Assembly: GCF_040730185.1 (NCBI RefSeq)
Contig: NZ_CP160402.1
Span: 5,890,001 to 5,954,000 of the forward strand
From: Streptomyces sp. Je 1-332
GTDB lineage: Bacteria > Actinomycetota > Actinomycetes > Streptomycetales > Streptomycetaceae
Direction: 5' to 3'
Length of the DNA stretch: 64,000 nt
Part shown: piece by piece, positions 61,685-64,000 of the stretch
Position numbering within the stretch: position 1 is the stretch's first letter
Layout of the letters: every line of letters begins with the position of its first letter
Notes under the pieces: generated by a model
What the model was told of the DNA's origin: nothing
Database searches by the model: none
The model's input: only the letters and a program-made list of their open reading frames with translations
Translations under genes and position numbers: made by a program

Positions 61685-63130
61685 ATGACTTCCATCCACG
61701 CCTTCTGGCTCGCCGGTCGCCAGACCACCGGTGAGACCACTCTCGACGTCACATCGCCCTGGGACGGGCGGATCGTCGGCAAGGCTGCCGTCCCGACCGA
61801 CGCCCAGGTCGAGGAGGCCGTCGCCGCCGCGTACGCCGTGCGCGACGAGTTCGCCGCGACCCCGGCGCACGTGCGGGCCGCCGCCCTCGACCACGTGAGC
61901 CGCAGGCTCGTCGAGCGGACGGAAGAGATCGCCCAGCTCATCTCCGCGGAGAACGGCAAGCCGATCAAGTGGGCCCGCGGCGAGGTCGGCCGCGCAGTCT
62001 CCGTCTTCCGGTTCGCCGCGGAGGAGGCCCGCCGGTTCAACGGCGGCGAGGCCCAGCGCCTCGACACCGACCTCGGTGGCCAGGGGCGCCTCGCCTTCAC
62101 GCGCCGCTACTCCAAGGGTGTCGTCCTTGGCATCGCGCCGTTCAACTTCCCGCTGAACCTCTGCGCCCACAAGATCGCCCCGGCCATCGCGTCCGGCACG
62201 CCGATCATCCTCAAGCCGGCGCCCGCCACCCCGCTCTCCGGTCTCCTCATCGGCGAGCTGCTCGCCGAGACCGAACTGCCCGCCGGTTCCTGGTCGGTCC
62301 TGCCGGTCGCGAACGAGAAGATGCCCGCCCTCGTGCAGGACGAGCGCCTTCCCGTCATCTCCTTCACGGGCTCCGAGAAGGTCGGCTACGCGATCATGGA
62401 CTCCGTGCCGCGCAAGCACTGCACCCTGGAACTCGGCGGAAACGGCGCCGCCGTCGTCCTCGCCGACTACTCCTCCGACGCGGACCTCGACTGGGCCGCC
62501 GCGCGCATCGCGACCTTCTCCAACTACCAGGGCGGCCAGTCCTGCATCTCGGTGCAGCGCGTCATCGCCGACGCCTCGGTGTACGACCGGCTCGTGCCGC
62601 GCGTCCTCGCGGCCATCGAGGCCCAGGTCACCGGCGACCCGTCCGACCCGAAGACGGACGTCGGCCCGCTCGTCAACGAGGACGCCGCCAAGCGCGTCGA
62701 GTCCTGGGTCGACGAGGCCGTGCAGGCGGGCGCCCAGCTGCTCGCGGGCGGCAAGCGTGACGGCGCCTCGTACGCGCCGACCGTGCTCGCCGACGTGCCG
62801 GCCGACGCCACCATCGCCTGCGAGGAGGTCTTCGGACCTGTCCTCACGATCAAGAAGGTGGACGGCGAGGCGGAGGCGTTCGCCGCCGTCAACGACTCCA
62901 AGTACGGCCTCCAGGCGGGCGTCTTCACGCACGACCTGCAGACCGCCTTCCGCGCGCACCGCGACCTGGAGGTCGGCGGCGTGGTCATCGGCGACGCCCC
63001 CTCCTACCGCGCCGACCAGATGCCGTACGGCGGCGTCAAGCAGTCCGGCGTGGGCCGCGAGGGCGTCCGCTTCGCGATGGACGACTACACCTACGAGCGC
63101 GTCATGGTCCTGACGGGCATCGCCCTGTAA
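61685..63130 (+). CDS. Aldehyde dehydrogenase, possible succinate-semialdehyde type
   Basis: 481 aa. ALDH signatures: IAPFNFPLNLCAHKIAPAIA, catalytic glutamate in TLELGGNGAAVVLADY, cysteine in YQGGQSCISVQR. The cysteine context (GGQSC) differs from the NxGQDC of the two other ALDHs here, so it belongs to another subfamily (semialdehyde or lactaldehyde-like). With gabT nearby, succinate semialdehyde is plausible. It probably is controlled by the upstream PucR gene. Confidence 0.9.
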   Translation: MTSIHAFWLAGRQTTGETTLDVTSPWDGRIVGKAAVPTDAQVEEAVAAAYAVRDEFAATPAHVRAAALDHVSRRLVERTEEIAQLISAENGKPIKWARGEVGRAVSVFRFAAEEARRFNGGEAQRLDTDLGGQGRLAFTRRYSKGVVLGIAPFNFPLNLCAHKIAPAIASGTPIILKPAPATPLSGLLIGELLAETELPAGSWSVLPVANEKMPALVQDERLPVISFTGSEKVGYAIMDSVPRKHCTLELGGNGAAVVLADYSSDADLDWAAARIATFSNYQGGQSCISVQRVIADASVYDRLVPRVLAAIEAQVTGDPSDPKTDVGPLVNEDAAKRVESWVDEAVQAGAQLLAGGKRDGASYAPTVLADVPADATIACEEVFGPVLTIKKVDGEAEAFAAVNDSKYGLQAGVFTHDLQTAFRAHRDLEVGGVVIGDAPSYRADQMPYGGVKQSGVGREGVRFAMDDYTYERVMVLTGIAL

Positions 63131-63157
63131 GGCCGGCCTCGCAAGGCCACGATCCGG

Positions 63158-63192
63158 ACGGCCGGAGCCCACTGTGCGGGGGCTCCGGCCGT
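63158..63192 (+). terminator. Terminator after the third aldehyde dehydrogenase
   Basis: ACGGCCGGAGCCC (63158-63170) is perfectly complementary to GGGCTCCGGCCGT (63180-63192) with a 9-base loop. Confidence 0.85.
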
Positions 63193-63272
63193 TCTCGTGC
63201 GCGAGGGCGCCGGGCGGCCCGCGCTGCGCCGAACGCTGCGCGAAGACTGGTGGGCCGAGAACGAATCGGGTA

Positions 63273-63290
63273 CATACGATCCATACGATC
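63273..63290. repeat. 9-bp tandem duplication CATACGATC
   Basis: CATACGATC occurs twice in a row (63273-63281 and 63282-63290) about 90 bases before the acyl-CoA dehydrogenase. It may be part of its promoter. Confidence 0.6.
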
Positions 63291-63376
63291 GAGTAGCACC
63301 AGTCAGTAACCGACCGGGTCAAGATCGGGTCATCCGGAGCCGATCGGCCCCCCTTCGCGGCGAGGTGAGCTCCTCA

Positions 63377-64000
63377 ATGCCCGCACAACCCACACCCCCT
63401 TCCGGGGCGGCCGTCAGCGAACGCGAGGCCCGGCAGGTCGCCGAGGCCGCCCGTGAACAGGACTGGCGCAAGCCCAGCTTCGCCAAGGAACTCTTCCTCG
63501 GCCGCTTCCGGCTCGACCTGATCCATCCGCATCCCATGCCCGCCGACGAGGACGCCAGGCGCGGCGAGGAGTTCCTCGCCAAGCTCCGCGACTTCTGCGA
63601 GACGAAGATCGACTCGGCGCGCATCGAGCGCGAGGCGAAGATCCCCGACGAGGTGATCAACGGGCTCAAGGAGCTCGGCGCGCTCGGCATGAAGATCGAC
63701 ACCAAGTACGGCGGCCTCGGCCTCACGCAGGTGTACTACAACAAGGCCCTGGCCCTCGTCGGCTCCGCGAACCCCGCGATCGGCGCGCTGCTCTCCGCCC
63801 ACCAGTCGATCGGCGTACCGCAGCCGCTCAAGCAGTTCGGCACCCAGGAACAGAAGGACGAGTTCCTGCCGCGCTGCGCCCGCACCGACATCAGCGCGTT
63901 CCTCCTGACCGAGCCCGACGTCGGCTCCGACCCGGCGCGCCTGGCCACCATGGCGGTGCCCGACGGCGACGAGTACGTCCTGGACGGCGTGAAGCTGTGG
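63377..64000 (+). CDS. Acyl-CoA dehydrogenase (5' part)
   Basis: 208 codons are present with no stop before the window end, so the gene continues beyond. MPAQPTPPSGAAVSEREARQ begins the protein. Acyl-CoA dehydrogenase features are ELGALGMKIDTKYGGLGLTQ, SANPAIGALLSAHQSIGVPQ and FLLTEPDVGSDPARLATMA. An N-terminal extension of about 50 residues before the family start resembles large actinobacterial ACADs. GTG 63365 is an in-frame alternative start. Confidence 0.9.
   Translation, partial: MPAQPTPPSGAAVSEREARQVAEAAREQDWRKPSFAKELFLGRFRLDLIHPHPMPADEDARRGEEFLAKLRDFCETKIDSARIEREAKIPDEVINGLKELGALGMKIDTKYGGLGLTQVYYNKALALVGSANPAIGALLSAHQSIGVPQPLKQFGTQEQKDEFLPRCARTDISAFLLTEPDVGSDPARLATMAVPDGDEYVLDGVKLW

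Overview
The window is very GC-rich and its genes use strongly G/C-ending codons. The presence of whiG, four adjacent signal peptidase genes and a mycothiol-type enzyme, together with the gene order (rpsP-rimM-trmD-rplS, then whiG, then rpsB-tsf-pyrH-frr-cdsA), marks it as a Streptomyces chromosome. From memory the order resembles S. coelicolor about SCO5590-SCO5680; I could not run that comparison. I see no rRNA, tRNA, CRISPR array, insertion sequence or prophage.

Left part (1-20 kb), mostly core genes. A SprT-like zinc protein is followed by the ribosome block rpsP, khpA, rimM, trmD, rplS. Then come four consecutive type I signal peptidases, a NUDIX hydrolase, a DUF2469 protein, the yraN-comM-dprA group (DNA processing), the sporulation sigma factor whiG, a TetR regulator, a secreted M23 peptidase, and rpsB-tsf-pyrH-frr-cdsA. 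The block ends with an overlapping gene pair encoding a PAS/GAF-like protein and a methanogen-output-domain protein.

Middle part (20-31 kb). rlmN is followed by a TPP riboswitch that heads a thiBPQ-type thiamine ABC transporter operon. Next are a mycothiol-dependent isomerase-like protein, a LOG-family protein, a VOC protein and an unusual ABC exporter pair. The ATPase of that pair has degenerate motifs and a tandem-repeat tail of about 230 residues (700 bp of 24-bp and 30-bp coding repeats).

Right part (31-64 kb) is organised around polyamine/putrescine breakdown: a class III aminotransferase with an Lrp/AsnC regulator, two aldehyde dehydrogenases, two PotD-like binding proteins, a PotABC-type importer, an FAD amine oxidoreductase, gabT, a PucR-type regulator and a third aldehyde dehydrogenase. 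A plausible route is putrescine to 4-aminobutyraldehyde to GABA to succinate semialdehyde to succinate. Unrelated genes are interleaved: a RING-finger/TerD-like protein, a secreted CHRD-like protein with its own class F sortase, a glycerophosphodiesterase, a probable aminodeoxyfutalosine deaminase (menaquinone route), a NADAR protein with an apparent frameshift, a GH18 chitinase under a DasR-like operator, a PAP2 phosphatase and a VirD4-like membrane ATPase. The window ends inside an acyl-CoA dehydrogenase gene.

The best candidates for less-described biology are the repeat-tailed ABC ATPase, the bacterial RING-TerD protein, the PAS/MetOD1 pair, the CHRD/sortase F pair, and the tandem repeats next to DnaA-box-like sites upstream of yraN.
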